Shown here in pieces: positions 41,908-53,568 of a DNA stretch of 64,000 bases. The notes below the pieces were generated by a model. The model saw only the letters and a program-made list of their open reading frames with translations. It was not told the origin of the DNA and did no database searches. The stretch spans positions 5,704,001 to 5,768,000 of the forward strand of contig NGZR01000002.1 in NCBI GenBank assembly GCA_002197995.1, given 5' to 3'. How positions within the stretch are numbered: the first letter of the stretch is position 1; every line of letters begins with the position of its first letter. The position numbers were made by a program, and so were the translations under genes. This stretch comes from Gaeumannomyces sp. JS-464. Taxonomy: Eukaryota > Ascomycota > Sordariomycetes > Magnaporthales > Magnaporthaceae.

Positions 41908-43882
41908 ATGTCGCTCAAGCAGGTTCGTATCCGCGACCCCTCTTCGCTTGCCTCCTCGTTCGCGCTGCTAACCACAATTGCCTCTCGCAACAGGAAATAG
42001 AAACCTGGGTCACGGCCCTGGGCCGCTACGACAATAATGAGTTCGAGGACGCCCTGGGCGAGTTCGACAAGATCTCGGACACCTCCAAAATCCTCTTCAA
42101 CATGGGCGTGATCCATGCCACGCTCGGCGAGCACGAGAAGGCCGTATGTCTTTCCCATCGCCTCTCATTCTCCCACTGGTTTCTGATCCTACTGGCTCGC
42201 TGGCCAAATTGGGCTCTCGGGCTTGCGCAATCACGCCCTGAACAAATCGAGTTTACTGACTTTTCCTCCCTTTCATATTTAGGTCGAATGCTATCAAAGA
42301 GCCATCAAGCTGGATCAGTACCTAGCAGTAGCCTACTTCCAGCAGGGTGTCTCCAACTTCCTGCTCGGCGACTTTGAGGAAGCGCTTGCCAACTTCAACG
42401 ACACCCTGCTCTACCTTCGGGGCAACACCATGATTGACTATGCCCAGCTCGGACTTCTGTTCAAGCTGTACTCGTGCGAGGTGTTGTTTAACCGTGGCCT
42501 GTGCTACATCTACCTCCAGCAGAAGGACGCAGGTCTGCAGGATCTGAGTTACGCCGTCAAGGAGAAGGTGGTTGAGGATCACAATGTCATCGACGACGCC
42601 ATCCGCGAGGAGGCAGAGGTAATTACACCTGACGATTCTAGTGTCGACGACCACGACGGACCGGAGGAGCAGCTCGCTGACAGAATAACCCGCCAGGGCT
42701 ACACGGTGTTTTCGATTCCCGTCGGTGTAGTGTACAGACCCAACGATGCCAAGGTGCGGAACTTGAAGACGAAGGATTACCTGGGTAAGGCGCGCCTGGT
42801 CGCTGCGTCGGACAGGGCCAATGCCTTCACCGGCTTCGCCGGGTCCGAGATCAAAAACGCCGGCAAGACCGACGTCAAGGACGACCGCCCGGCCGACAAT
42901 ATCTCCTTCGCCGCCACGAACCTGGTAAAGCCTGGCCTGCAGAGCCGCAGACAACAGTCGGAGCCGCCTAACAGCAGGAACGTCTTTCCTCCCACCCCGC
43001 CGCCCGAGAACGACAAGCCGACGACTATGAGCCGTGGTGCTTCTGTTCGCAACGGACCCAAGCCGATGCCCGCCAAGCTCAACATTGAGAAGGCGAGACC
43101 CAGCGACCGGTACGAGCGGACATCGTCTCCCCAGGAGCAGCGTCGACCACAGAGGGCCGCCTCGTCCGCCTCGGCCACACCGTCGCGAGCCTACTCGCAG
43201 CGAGGCGACCCTCGGAGGAGACCGGGATCGCGCGAGGAAGAAGAGGGCTATCTGGACGACGTCTACGATACGTATGGCACTGGAGGTGGCGGCAGCGTCC
43301 GCGGCAGTCGGTCGCAAAGGCGGCCTCCGCCGCAGCAGCGGTACATCGAAGAGGAGGAAGAGGGCAGCGATTTTGACGATGGATCCTTTGACGAGGGAGA
43401 CTTTGAGATGGTCTCTAACCGCAGGCCCGGCACCAACTCGATGTCTGGATCCCAAAGGGGCCAATCTCGCAGGCCCGACATCCGAAACATCAAGGTCAAA
43501 GTGCACTACACGGCCACGGACGACACGAGGATGATCTTGATCGGAGCTGCCTGCGAGTATGCCGGCTTCGTCGACCAAGTCCGCAACAAGTTCAAGATCC
43601 CCTCTCGCCGGGGCATCAAGATCAAGGTCCGTGACGACGACGGAAGCGGTGGTCCTGCTGACATGATCACCATGGGTGATCAGGACGACCTGGACATGGC
43701 CATCATGAACGCCAAGTCTGCCGCCCGGAGAGAGAGGCAAGACAACGGAAAGATGGAGGTAAGAGTTAAACTGGGCCGTAACGGCTGCTGCTTCATGCCA
43801 TGGTCCTGGTAATTCCCGCTGCCTGTTACATGCGCTGACTTGTGTTTTTCCCCCCCTGCAGGTTTGGATTCAGGATGCATGA
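41908..43882 (+). CDS. NOXR: NADPH oxidase regulator NoxR (p67phox homologue)
   Basis: Cytosolic activator of the NoxA/NoxB superoxide-producing oxidases, acting with Rac and polarity proteins in hyphal and infection development. Exons: 41908-41922, 41994-42143, 42283-42618, 42697-43758 and 43862-43882, giving 527 residues. The TPR region covers about 5-165 (KILFNMGVIHATLGEHEKAV, then AVAYFQQGVSNFLLGDFEEA, then VLFNRGLCYIYLQQKDAGLQ). The p67phox-type activation segment follows (KARLVAASDRANAFTGF). After a long Pro/Arg/Ser-rich linker comes a C-terminal PB1 domain (NIKVKVHYTATDDTRMI, ending in the acidic GDQDDLDMAI). The last exon encodes VWIQDA. Intron 3 (42619-42696, 78 nt) is in frame and stop-free. 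Retaining it would insert 26 acidic residues just before the activation segment. The frame is clean. Confidence 0.95.
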
Positions 43883-43984
43883 TAGAGTGGAGCGATGATT
43901 TTACTTCTAGCCGCAACGCGTCTCATATACCCCAGCATCCGAGTGCGTTTCTGAGCCACACGAACGTTATGATGGGTTTCCCAC

Positions 43985-44023
<39 letters not shown>

Positions 44024-45280
44024 ATTATAAAAGACATATCAACCTTATACCGTTGAGCTATCACCCCCTGCCCAGCACCCCTATTCTGGCACTCCAGACT
44101 AGGACATCGCTGCGAGCCTTGCTCTGGCCTAACCAACTTTCTGAGATGGTTGGTCTGCATCGGACCCCTCCACTCGCATGTCTTGTCGAGTTGGACTGAC
44201 CTTGCTGTTTTCTCATCTTTCCTTTCGCTTTCGGTTTTTTTCTGGTTTCCTGTCTTGGGTATTTTCTCTTATCCTACACAATCGCTTTACCCCACGGCCA
44301 TCCTTACCACTTGATCAGCATTATATCCCTTGGATAGGGCGGAGAACAGGCGAACTGCGCAAGTACCCAGCTTTCTTGTTTCCCTTTTTGTATTCGGATC
44401 TCGTACTATCTCATCTTCTCGTGTTTAATTTTTTGTCTCTCTTTCTCTTGACTGGTTCTAAAAAATTTTTTGACGTATTTCGTGGTCTTTTTGCTTCGTT
44501 TCTTTTGTTTTTTTTTCTTCTCAATCTTCACTTCACTCGAAGGGCTCGCTATGGAGGTCTTGCTTGCCGACAGAAACCATCTTCTGGGGCAACCGCAGTC
44601 GCTCATTGGTCGCTTCAGTTAATAACTTTTTAGCCCGGAGGTTGAGGTGCACCAATGCGTGCGTGCGAGGCTAGCAGCACAGCAGGGAGTTCTCTGGGAT
44701 GGAGCAGATAACTATCTTTGGGTCGAGCAGGATTTAGCCATTTTCTTGTTGTCACCTCGAGTCACAGCGTACATGCGTTGCTTGTAGGAGAGACGGAAGG
44801 GAAAATATGGAGTGTTTCGATAGGGCTGATCTTGCGCCGCATGATAATGCTTCCGCCGGCTTTCCGCATCGGGACACCTTGCTGGCATTCCTGAGTGATT
44901 TTGTTGACCCAACCCTGTCTTGGGGCCCGAGTGAAGAAGTATCCATGATTCCGTACCCTGGAATGCCCGAACCCGATAGTCGTTGGCCTTGCCATCGCTG
45001 GCCTCGCTTTCATCCAGATCCCGAGTCGCTCGGGGGACTTCCAAAGTTTGCTGAAGCTGCTCTTGACAGGCACATATACCTCGGTAGATTTGGAAACGAG
45101 CAAATTGCGGCTAGCAGCCGATATCGATTTCCAGACTATCACGAGACCAACCAAGGTAGCTTTCTAGCAACACGATAGACCTTCTCGCTGCAGCTTGCCC
45201 GATATGTTCTTCCCGGTCACGTCTTATTTGTTATGCCTGTGTGGTGTGTAGGTATAGACATTAAAACGAGTCGTCGAGGA
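43883..45280. other. 3' flanks of NoxR and the HHE gene
   Basis: 1.4 kb between convergent stop codons. It contains T(35) at 43986-44020 and a T-rich, hydrophobic-coding stretch at 44178-44630 that looks untranslated. A 123-codon ATG frame at 44807-45178 (plus) has a mixed composition (starting MECFDRADLAPHD) but no recognisable family and no supporting signals; I count it as a weak candidate only. Confidence 0.4.
43986..44020. repeat. T(35) homopolymer
   Basis: Uninterrupted T run about 100 nt after the NoxR stop codon. Confidence 0.9.
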
Positions 45281-46358
45281 CTACATTCGGAGCCGCCTCA
45301 TTTCACTAATGGTGTAATACTTCCTCATGTTCGCCGCCCCGAGCGTCTCAACTTCCTGGTCCATGTGCTTCCAGAGGACGGTGCCCCAAGAATCCAGCTT
45401 CTCAAGGAGCACGCTCATCTCTAGGTCCGCCTCACGCGAGCGGCACTTGCTGATGTAGTCTTCGAACTGCTCCATGCCTAGGTAGATGACAGACGCATCA
45501 GTATTGACACGCAGTGGCCACAGGGTCTGCAGGGTTGTGTCAGTGACAGCTCCCGTACCGTCGTGGATGTCCCGGTGCTGCTGGATCAGCTCGGACTGCT
45601 TCTGCGAAAGCTTCTTGCTGCCGCCACCGCCGCCGCCGCCCTGAGCATGGCGGAACTCGGACATTTTTGGTGCGAGCATGGGATATAGGTACGTCTCTTC
45701 GATATCGTGGTGCATCGTCAGACCGCGGACAAAGCTCAGCCCCGTATCGAGGAACTGCTTCAAAGTCATGTTCTTGGGCCGCCGGCCGGTGCCGGCGGCG
45801 TCATGCAGGATGTTCCAGCTTTGCTTGAAGTGGTTGTGCTTCAAGGTATGGGTCCACGCCGTGTCAGCGCCTTGTCGTTCTGCGCGCCAGGGCCGCCGCA
45901 GCGACGGGTGCATGGAATGACCGGTATTTCCCTCCCCCTAGCGGTCTGTCACGGCGACTCACGTAAAAGGTCATCTGGTCGGCGAGCCGATTGAACTCCC
46001 TGAACTCGGCAGGGGTCAGTGGGGGAAGGGCGGGCTCAGCCGCCGTAGCCACGTCGTAGGCGCCATTGCTCTTCTCCGCAGCCGGCTTGGCTTCTGATTC
46101 TTCGGCGGCGGCGGGGGTGGCTTCTGTGGCCGGAATATTGGCCGGGGTTTCCTGTTCCGGGGCCGAGGCTGAAGCCTCTGGCATCTCGGCCTGTGCGGCC
46201 ATATTGGATGCAATGGTGCGTGCGGGCGTCGGGATCAGTCGGGTGCCTGGGGTCTTCGGCACAGGGCGCGGAATATGCGATGCCAACAGCAACGACCGTC
46301 TCGACAGCTGTGGTTGTGTGCTGCAAGGTGTAACCCGTTGCCGGAAAGCTCTTCTCAT
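45281..46358 (-). CDS. Hemerythrin/HHE cation-binding protein, probable mitochondrial presequence
   Basis: Exons on minus: 46358-45963, 45838-45559 and 45477-45281, giving 290 residues. The first 50 or so residues are basic, with many Arg/Ser and no acids (MRRAFRQRVTPCSTQPQLSR...), and resemble a mitochondrial targeting sequence. An Ala/Glu/Pro-rich linker follows, then the four-helix HHE domain. Its metal ligands are visible in HNHFKQSWNILHD, LTMHHDIEETYLYPML, QQHRDIHDG/MEQFEDYISKC and LWKHMDQEV. Such domains bind a di-iron centre and may sense oxygen or iron; the substrate is unknown. A poly-Gly stretch precedes KKLSQKQSEL. Intron 1 ends in GAAG. Intron 2 (81 nt) is in frame and stop-free; its retention would split the HRDIHDG...E motif. 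An in-frame TTG lies 7 codons upstream of the chosen ATG. Confidence 0.85.
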
Positions 46359-47264
46359 CGATACCTCTTTGTAAGTCAAGCACTCGGGCCGTGTTTTATC
46401 ACGAGGGAAGCCCTGAAAAGAAGCTGGCTCGCTCGCCGTATTTATACAGATGTCTCTTTTTCTTTCTTTCTTTTTTTTTTTTTTTTTTTTTTTTTTCTTT
46501 TTTTCTTTTTCTCATCTTCCCCCAGGCCTCCAGGGATCCCTCCTTCGCCAACCCCCTTTGCCTGCGTCGTCCCACACCCGCCTTTCACAAAATGTCAAAG
46601 ACAAGCGGAGCTGTAGTGCCTAGTCTGGCTGATGCAGGCGTTAGTAACCACGGGAATCTAATGAGAAGCCAATGATTGCATGGTGGTGGAGTTATCAGTT
46701 TCCTTGTTGCCCAAGGGTGTTTTGACTCAATGGCGCTGGACGAAAGGGGCGCCCGCGCGCTTAGAGAATTGGGTCTCGTTTTTGTCCTTGGTGGAGGCTG
46801 GCACAGTGCACATCTTTGTGGGCCAATGCTAACTCTATGGTGCCTTGCTGGAGCTTGCAGGCGCGACGCGCGACGGGACTGGTTTGTTTCGCCTAATCGC
46901 ATCGCATGGTAGCAAAGTTTGTGAAAGCGGTGCTGCACACGGTGTATAACAAACACCTCACTGTTCCCGCGCGCAAGGTCGCGACTTCCTAAATGGGGTA
47001 ACACCAAGATCTACATCAGCCTACGTCCATCAGCAGTACTCTGGCTCCTGAGGTAGACTGGCCTCCACTGCCCCAGACCGAAACATCCACACTGAACCGA
47101 GTCACTCTCACACAACCTCAGGAGCGACGGGAGGTGATTGGGCTCGGTCGGAGGGCCTCCAACGCGTGCACCTCCGCCGTCCTCGTTCACCATGATTTCC
47201 TCGAGTATCGCCTACCGTATATGACCAAAACACCCACCGGGAGAGGACCTTAAAACCGCCCGGT
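46359..47264. promoter_or_regulatory. Divergent HHE-RAD9 intergenic region
   Basis: About 0.9 kb between divergent start codons, with T(26) at 46471-46496 within a longer T-rich tract. No gene is seen. Confidence 0.5.
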
Positions 47265-49046
47265 ATGGCCATCGTCACGTTCACTCTGAGCGAGGACGGC
47301 GTTATCGCGCTGCAGAATGCTTTAGCCTGCATTCTGAAGTTTTGCGATGACGTCTGTCTCGACGCCAGCAAGGACAAGGTCTGTAATATCTGACTGCTTC
47401 CATCGGCCCCCGCCAAGCCAACTGCTCGCTGACGTGCAAGGCCTCTCTGCATTGCCACCCGTAACAGTTTGTTCTGACGGGCCTGAACCTGACCAAATCA
47501 GCCCATGTATCTTTCTCCTTTGCACTAGCCCGATTCTTCTCCCGCTACTTGTTCCAGGGCAGCGAACAGTACAGGGAGCGCTTCCACTGCAGCATCTACA
47601 TCAAGGTGCGCCGTGGTCTCTGCTCCTGGTCTCCCCGTGCCCGACTTCATATCCAACCCCTTGGGCGACTCTGCTTTCGGAACCTAATCTTGCTAGAAGG
47701 CCCTGCTGTCTGTCTTCCGAGCCCGGGTAGGCGGGGAGCCCGGTCGTGACAGAGAGAGGGAGACGGCCATCGAGCGATGCGATGTCGCTATCGATGATGG
47801 GCCGGGGAAGAAGAGCCGGTTCGTCGCTCAGATAGTGTGCAGAAATGGCATCACCGCCACACACAGCCTCCCGTTCGAGGTCAAAGCCCCGACCCGGGTC
47901 AGGTTTGATCCCGACGAGGCTGTGAACCACTGGACTATCGAGTCCCGCACCCTGCGCCAACTCATGGAGCATTTTGGTCCTGGCATTGATCTGCTCGACA
48001 TTAACACCGAGGGCGAGAATGTCGTGAACTTTGCATGCTACACCGAGAAGGACTTTAAGCTGTCCAGCGATGCTAGTATGTTAAGAAACTTGTCCCAGGC
48101 CTCCCCGGCCCTGTATGCCGATTCATGCCTCGCCTGTTGCTGACACACAAGGCTCCAGCAATCCTCAAGAAGCCCTTGCATACGTCCATAGCGGTCGAGA
48201 TGGACGAGTTTGATGACATAGCCGTCGAAGCGAAACTCCACACCATCATCCCTGTCAAAGACTTCAGGTCTATTCTCCAACACGCCACCACAACTAGCGC
48301 CACCCTCTCTGCCCGGTACTCCAACCCGGCGCGTCCCATGAAACTACACTACAGCGCCGATGGCATCTTGTGCGAGTTCATCCTCATGACGGTCGGCGAG
48401 AGAGGGCAGGGCGGACAGAAATCACGAAGAGGACAAAGCGCAGGGAAGACGGCGAAGCCCGCTCTTGATGCTGGCTCAAGCCGCGCCGCTTCGGTTGTCC
48501 GGGCGCGGTCACAGCGGGCGCAAGAGCCGGCCGCCCCGGCGCCCGCGCCTCCGGTAGCGAAGCCCACACAGCCTCCTCGGCCCTCGGCATTCGATATGCG
48601 ACCACCGCCGCTCCCGCCGCCGTCAACGATGCGGTCCGAGGCCATGTTTGTTGCCCAGGACGACGACCAGCAGTGGGAGCCCGTCAACGAAGACGCAGGT
48701 GAAGATGACGACAACGGTCCTCTTGGTTGGGACGCTAGTAACGCTCCTGTGAGCCTCATCTACTCGTTGAAGAGACCAAGTCCGGCCTTGAGCTAACATA
48801 GCATCAATCTGAATCCGCCGACCATGCGAATCAGCGATCATCTTAGCCGTACCGCCTCAACGGAGGCGCGGAGCGAAGCACCGCAAAATGACGGCCTTCC
48901 CTCGGAAGTTGAGCCTACGCAGCGCCTTTCGGATGTAAGCCACTTGAACACCGGCCGCGAATCTCCCACTACTCCCAACCCTTCAGCCCAACCATTTTTA
49001 GTACTAACAGGTGATACAGGTCCGTCGGTTCGGGCTCTTTTCTTGA
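47265..49046 (+). CDS. RAD9: DNA damage checkpoint clamp subunit Rad9, probable frameshift
   Basis: Subunit of the 9-1-1 clamp that signals DNA damage. Exons: 47265-47378, 47468-47605, 47697-48075, 48159-48748, 48802-48934 and 49020-49046, giving about 459 residues if corrected. N-terminal clamp fold: TFTLSEDGVIALQNALACIL, FVLTGLNLTKSAHVSFSFAL, ALLSVFRAR, NHWTIESRTLRQLMEHFG and TSIAVEMDEFDDI. The C-terminal tail has GPLGWDAS and ends VEPTQRLSDVRRFGLFS, as in fungal Rad9. Exon 5 is one base too long (133 nt): the frame must change at about 48841-48846 (TCTTAG), between NQRSS and RTASTEA. With that base removed every phase fits. An alternative is a weak GTTGAA donor. Intron 2 ends in TAGAAG, so exon 3 may start 3 nt later, dropping one Lys. 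Confidence 0.88.
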
Positions 49047-49273
49047 AGTTTGTTTCAATGCGTGCAGCAACTTTGTGTGCACATCTCCTACGCGTTGAAA
49101 TCAGTGTGTCACCCAGCTTCTAGTGCTTGATTTACGTTGTATTTGGTGAAATTTCTGAGGAGTTGCCGTGTGCCACATCTTCCCCCTCCCCTTGGAGTTC
49201 CTTGGCAAAAATGGACGCATGCTCGGGATACTTTCTTTAGTTTAATACCATCTGGCTCTGGGATGGCCGCTAC

Positions 49274-50424
49274 CTATGGAGTGGGCTGTCTTATGATTAC
49301 CCAGCTTGTGGCACATCCTGCGGCGATTCCTGTGATGCGGGATCCTGGAGGAATGTATTTGGAAGATGCGATGACATTCCACTGTTCAGTCTGTGATCCA
49401 GGCCTCTGTACCTGGGGCCGCAGTTGCCATGCTCGCCCCAGCCCCATGCGACGACAGCGTCATTGGCCTCGGTGACACCGACAATGTGCTCACTGCCCAC
49501 GGCCATTCGTGATATTGGGGGAAGACCTGGGGGCGGAAGCTGGCCGTGATCATTTCTTCCCCAACCAATGATGGCCCCGTTCGCTTGCAGGACATACACG
49601 CCACCCCAGCTGGCCTGGACGTCCCTCCAATCTTTCACTGATGATGGGGTCGACGCCTTCAACAAACCCCACTTGTCCGAGCCCAGGAAGAGAATCTCAC
49701 CCGTTGACTTTTCCCCGACGAGGACGGTGAAGTCCTTGCCGCACGCGACCTTGACCACACGGAAGCCTACGCCTTCTATCTTGCGGGGTTCCGTGACGAT
49801 GCCCTCGGGAGCCCCCAGCTGACCTTTCCTGCCTTGTCCCCAGCCCCCACGCCTCGCCATTGCTGAGGATGGCGACGGCATGGCCCATGCAGGCGGCCAG
49901 GTCCACCACTTCTGTGCCGGCTGGCGGGAAGTTTGGGATCAGGTCAGGGGTAGGCACTCGGACGATCAGGGGCCCTTGGCCGAGCTCGCCCTTGCTGCCC
50001 AGCTATGGTTCCGCCAGCCCCGCTCGTCGGCGCCGACGACCACAGAGGCTTCCCACAGAGCCGCGACCAGGCGCCCCGGCGTCGGCTGTTCCTGCTCGCT
50101 ACTTGCACCGCGGCCGCCTGCAGCCCCGGGCAGACGGACCTTGTGAAGAACTGGGGGCTGACTGCGAGCAACGGCCAGGTCGGAAGATGCGAGCCCGCAT
50201 GCGCCCGTGTTCAGGTCCCCGGCGGCGTATATATCCCCAGACCGCGTAAGCAGCAGCGAGTGGTTTCCGCCTGCGGCGAAGTCGACGATGGACGGCAGCT
50301 GGGCCGGCTCCACCTCGCCGTCGCTGGCGCCGAAAAGCGCTGGCTTGGGCACCGACACGTCCTCCTGGTGGCCGATTCCCAGCTGGCCTGAGCCGTTGGA
50401 TCCGATTGCGAAGATGGTTTCCAT
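49274..50424 (-). CDS. ATS1: RCC1-repeat protein, Ats1-like, three frameshifts
   Basis: The yeast homologue Ats1 (alpha-tubulin suppressor) is linked to microtubules and tRNA wobble modification. This gene appears intron-free, with about 383 residues after correction. RCC1 blades are seen as METIFAIGSNGSGQLGIGHQ, FAAGGNHSLLLTRSGDIYAA, DLAACMGHAVAILSNGEAWG, GRKGQLGAPEGIV, VVKVACGKDFTVLVGEKSTG, GWGRNDHGQL, GSEHIVGVTEANDAV and WGWGEHGNCGP. The C terminus resembles the family end (SKYIPPGSRITGIAAGCATS). The frame breaks near 49993-50000 (one base missing before SKGELG), at the C run 49844-49848 (one extra base, in WGWG), and at the G run 49414-49417 (one base missing after NCGP). The net length is one short of a multiple of three, exactly as these three indels predict. 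Confidence 0.83.
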
Positions 50425-50872
50425 GCTGAACTTTGGCAAGACGACAGAGAGGAGCGAGGGGCGGGGGTCGGATGCGCGCCGCAAGGCCTGTCGCTGCTGC
50501 AGTGGAGCGAACAGTGGTGTCCGGAAGTGGGGGTCCACAGGGAGGTGGGCCTAGAACGCCGGCTTACATAATAGCCACGGTCGCTTGAGCCTCCTACTCC
50601 AGCAGACGCGACTACAAAAAGTCCCACATCCCGACAACCATAAAAATTTGCTGGACCCGACAGTCTCTCCTCCCAACCATTTTTTTCTTCCCTTTCTTCC
50701 TCGGCGATCTCACCATTTTTGTTCTGCCCATAACCTACATCTAACCCGAGCGGTATTCTCTGCAATATCCGCGGTCTCCATTGAGACGTCTGATTCGGCG
50801 TCTCGAAGATGTGCTGAGGGCTTTCGGGGCGAGCTGGTTGTGACTGTTTGGCTCCTGCACTCCCAGATCAAC
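50425..50872. promoter_or_regulatory. Divergent ATS1-TYR1 promoter region
   Basis: 448 bp between divergent start codons, pyrimidine-rich toward TYR1. No other gene is seen. Confidence 0.5.
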
Positions 50873-53010
50873 ATGGCTTCCTCCAACCAAGGCTCGCACC
50901 CTGTGCCTGGCATGGAGGACTTTGTTGTCGGCATCATCGGCCTGGGTGACATGGGCAAGATGTACGCCAAGAGGCTCAGTGCCGCTGGCTGGAGGTAGGG
51001 TCTTGGCTCGTTCTCATTGCTTCGCTTGCCGCGGAACTCGCTCCGTCGGGGTCGGCGTGGGAGTCGCGGTGCGTCGCTGCCCGTGGTAAGTTCTTTCATG
51101 CCTTTTATTTTTCTCTTTCCCTTCCGCGATGATGACTTGAGTGCATTTGGCTAGAGCATCGTCCGAGACTTGCCGGATCAGCCTTTCTGGCCCCGGCATG
51201 GTCGACGACTTTCCATGATGAATATTCTCAGCTACCTTACTTTACCTTGTCTGAGCAAACACCTATCGTCGCCTTGCTTCTGGACCGTCTTGAATTTCTG
51301 AGACTATGACTAACAGTCACCTTGGACAGATTTACAGACTCCACCTGCTATATGGCGGGGACAAAAAGCTCGCCTGCCTTCGCCAACTGCCTTTGTCAAT
51401 ACTAATTACCAGTGATGATAAATAATAGTGTCCTAGCCTGTGATAGGGAAGACAAGTTTGACAGCCTGCGGGAAGAATTCTCGGGACAAGTATGCTGTTT
51501 TCCATATCCTGTGCCCGTTCCGCGCGTATTTTTGTCGCCAATCGTCCTGTGCCATTCTGAGTGAGATGAAGAACCTGTGCTGAGACTAGTGTGTCTGCGT
51601 CACCTGCGCTGCCGTCGCCCGCGAAGAACGTTGAAGTCCTGCGTAATGGGCATCTGGTCTCACGAGCCAGTGACTACATTGTGTACAGCGTTGAGGCGGC
51701 ATCTATTGGCCGCGTCGTGGCCGAGTACGGTCCTTGTACGAAGCTGCCCCGCCCGTTTCTGTCTTATGCCTACCCTTCAGTCTCAAGGTCCCAAGGTTCG
51801 ATTTCTCACAAAGCAGGGCTACAGCCACCAAGCAGAAAGCCATAGTGGGAGGACAGACGTCGTGCAAGGACCCAGAGATCCGGGCCTTTGAGGAGCACCT
51901 CCCCAGCGACGTCGAAATCGTGTCGTGTCACTCCCTACACGGCCCGAGCGTAGACCCTAAAGGTCAGCCCCTGGTAAGTCCGCGGCCGCTGTGATGTTGG
52001 CCGGTTGCTGGTTCTGGTCCGTTATTCGAGGAGCTGGCTGGCTGGCTGGCTAGCCAATACAGATGTCCGCTTGTATCTGTTGCTGATAGTGCACGCGGCT
52101 AGGTCTTGATACCGCACCGCGCAAGTGACGGCTCCTTCGCAAAGGTGGAGGCGGTGCTCCGGTGCCTGGGCTCCAAGCACGTGGTGCTCTCGGCGCGCGA
52201 GCACGACCGCATCACGGCCGACACGCAGGCCGTGACGCACGCGGCGTTCCTGTCCATGGGCAAGGCGTGGCACGCATCGGCGCAGTTCCCCTGGGAGGGC
52301 GGCCGGTACGTGGGCGGGATCGAGAACGCAAAGATCAACCTGATGCTGCGCATCTACGCGCAAAAGTGGCACGTCTACGCCGGGCTCGCCATCCTGAACC
52401 CCGAGGCGCGCGCGCAGATCGACCAGTACGCGCGCTCGACCACGGCGCTCTATAAGCTCATGCTCGAGGCCGGGCCGGCGAGCTGCGCGCCCGCGTCCTC
52501 GCCGCCAGGGACCGGGTCTTTGGCCGCGAGGACAGCCCCAAGTGGGGGGCCCGGCCGCTCCTCAGGGACGGCCTGCTGGACCGCTTCAGCCTCAGGGCCG
52601 CCGCCGGCGACGGCGAGACGCAGCAGCAGCAGCTACTGCTGCCCAACAACCACCTCAGCCTGCTGGCCATGGTCGACTGCTGGAGCGCCCTGGGCATCGT
52701 GCCGTACGACCACATGATCTGCTCGACGCCGCTGTTCCGCCTGTGGCTGGGCGTGACCGAGCACCTCTTCCGCAGCCCCGCCCGCCTGGACGAGGCCCTG
52801 CGCATCGCCATCGAGGACAGCACCTTCCGGGCCGACGATCTCGAGTTCACCTTTGCCGCCAGGGGCTGGGCGGAGTGCGTGAGCCTCGGCCACTTTGACA
52901 CGTGGCGGGAGAGGTTCGTCGTCACGCAGCGCTTCTTTGAGCCCCGCTTCGCCGACGCCATCAAGCTCGGCAACGAGATGATCAAAGCCGTTCTTGAGAC
53001 CAGCGAGTGA
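50873..53010 (+). CDS. TYR1: Prephenate dehydrogenase (NADP+), one frameshift
   Basis: Converts prephenate to 4-hydroxyphenylpyruvate in tyrosine synthesis. Exons: 50873-50994, 51429-51489, 51585-51735, 51825-51973 and 52103-53010, giving about 463 residues. The dinucleotide-binding loop GIIGLGDMGKMYAKRL lies in exon 1. Exon 2 encodes VLACDREDKFDSLREEF. Later family elements are SRASDYIVYSVEA, IVGGQTSCKDPEIRAFE, IVSCHSLHGPSVDPKGQPL, HRASDGSFAKVEAVLRCLGS, HAAFLSMGKAWHA and WEGGRYVGGIENAKINLMLR. In exon 5 the frame changes at about 52468-52474, in GAGGCCGGGCCGG: one C is missing, and LRARVLAARDRVFG then continues in the next frame to the normal stop. The exon 3 acceptor is uncertain: phase requires GAG at 51584, which is a rare type. 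Intron 1 is long (434 nt). Confidence 0.9.
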
Positions 53011-53568
53011 TGCAGCAAAGGCTCAAACTTGTTGCAGAAGGGGAGAGGTGGCAGTGGTAGTGTGAAATTGATTTTGTGCGAGTATCTATTCCACTGCGTA
53101 TTTCAGTGTCGTTAACTGTACTTGGGTCCTTTGATATATTGTCCCTAAATACACATGGGTGGAGCCTGCTCCCTGCCCTCTGCTCGTCACCCCTCTGTTG
53201 GCTCACATGTATGCTTTTCTGCTAGGAATTCCCTTTGAATATCCTGTGCGGCAAGTCTGCCGGGATAAAGTGCCTTTCACACGACGACGGAAGTGCGAGG
53301 GCCCTGATTGACCAAGTTGCAAATATGTCTAGCGCGACAGGGTAACCCGGCTTGGTGAACAGCGACTGGCTGGAAAGTCCATGTTACTGCTGCTGCATCA
53401 TTCAGCACCGGAATGAGTTCTGTTGCAGTAACCACCGTGCGAGATCATTCCGCCGGCACGCGCTTGGAAGGCGAGCTGGCCATGGCGACGAAGCACCTGA
53501 ATTTGTGCGACGCCTTCCCGCAGGCGTCGGCATGTCTGTTCCGAGTTTATCGATCCGCGGCTTCCGAT
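53011..53568. other. Convergent 3' flanks of TYR1 and the membrane-protein gene
   Basis: 558 bp between two stop codons. No gene is seen. Confidence 0.5.

Noticed and set aside
44178..44633. 151-codon hydrophobic plus-strand frame after NoxR
   Set aside because: The Phe/Leu richness comes from T- and C-rich untranslated sequence; there is no signal-peptide-like or topological pattern beyond composition.
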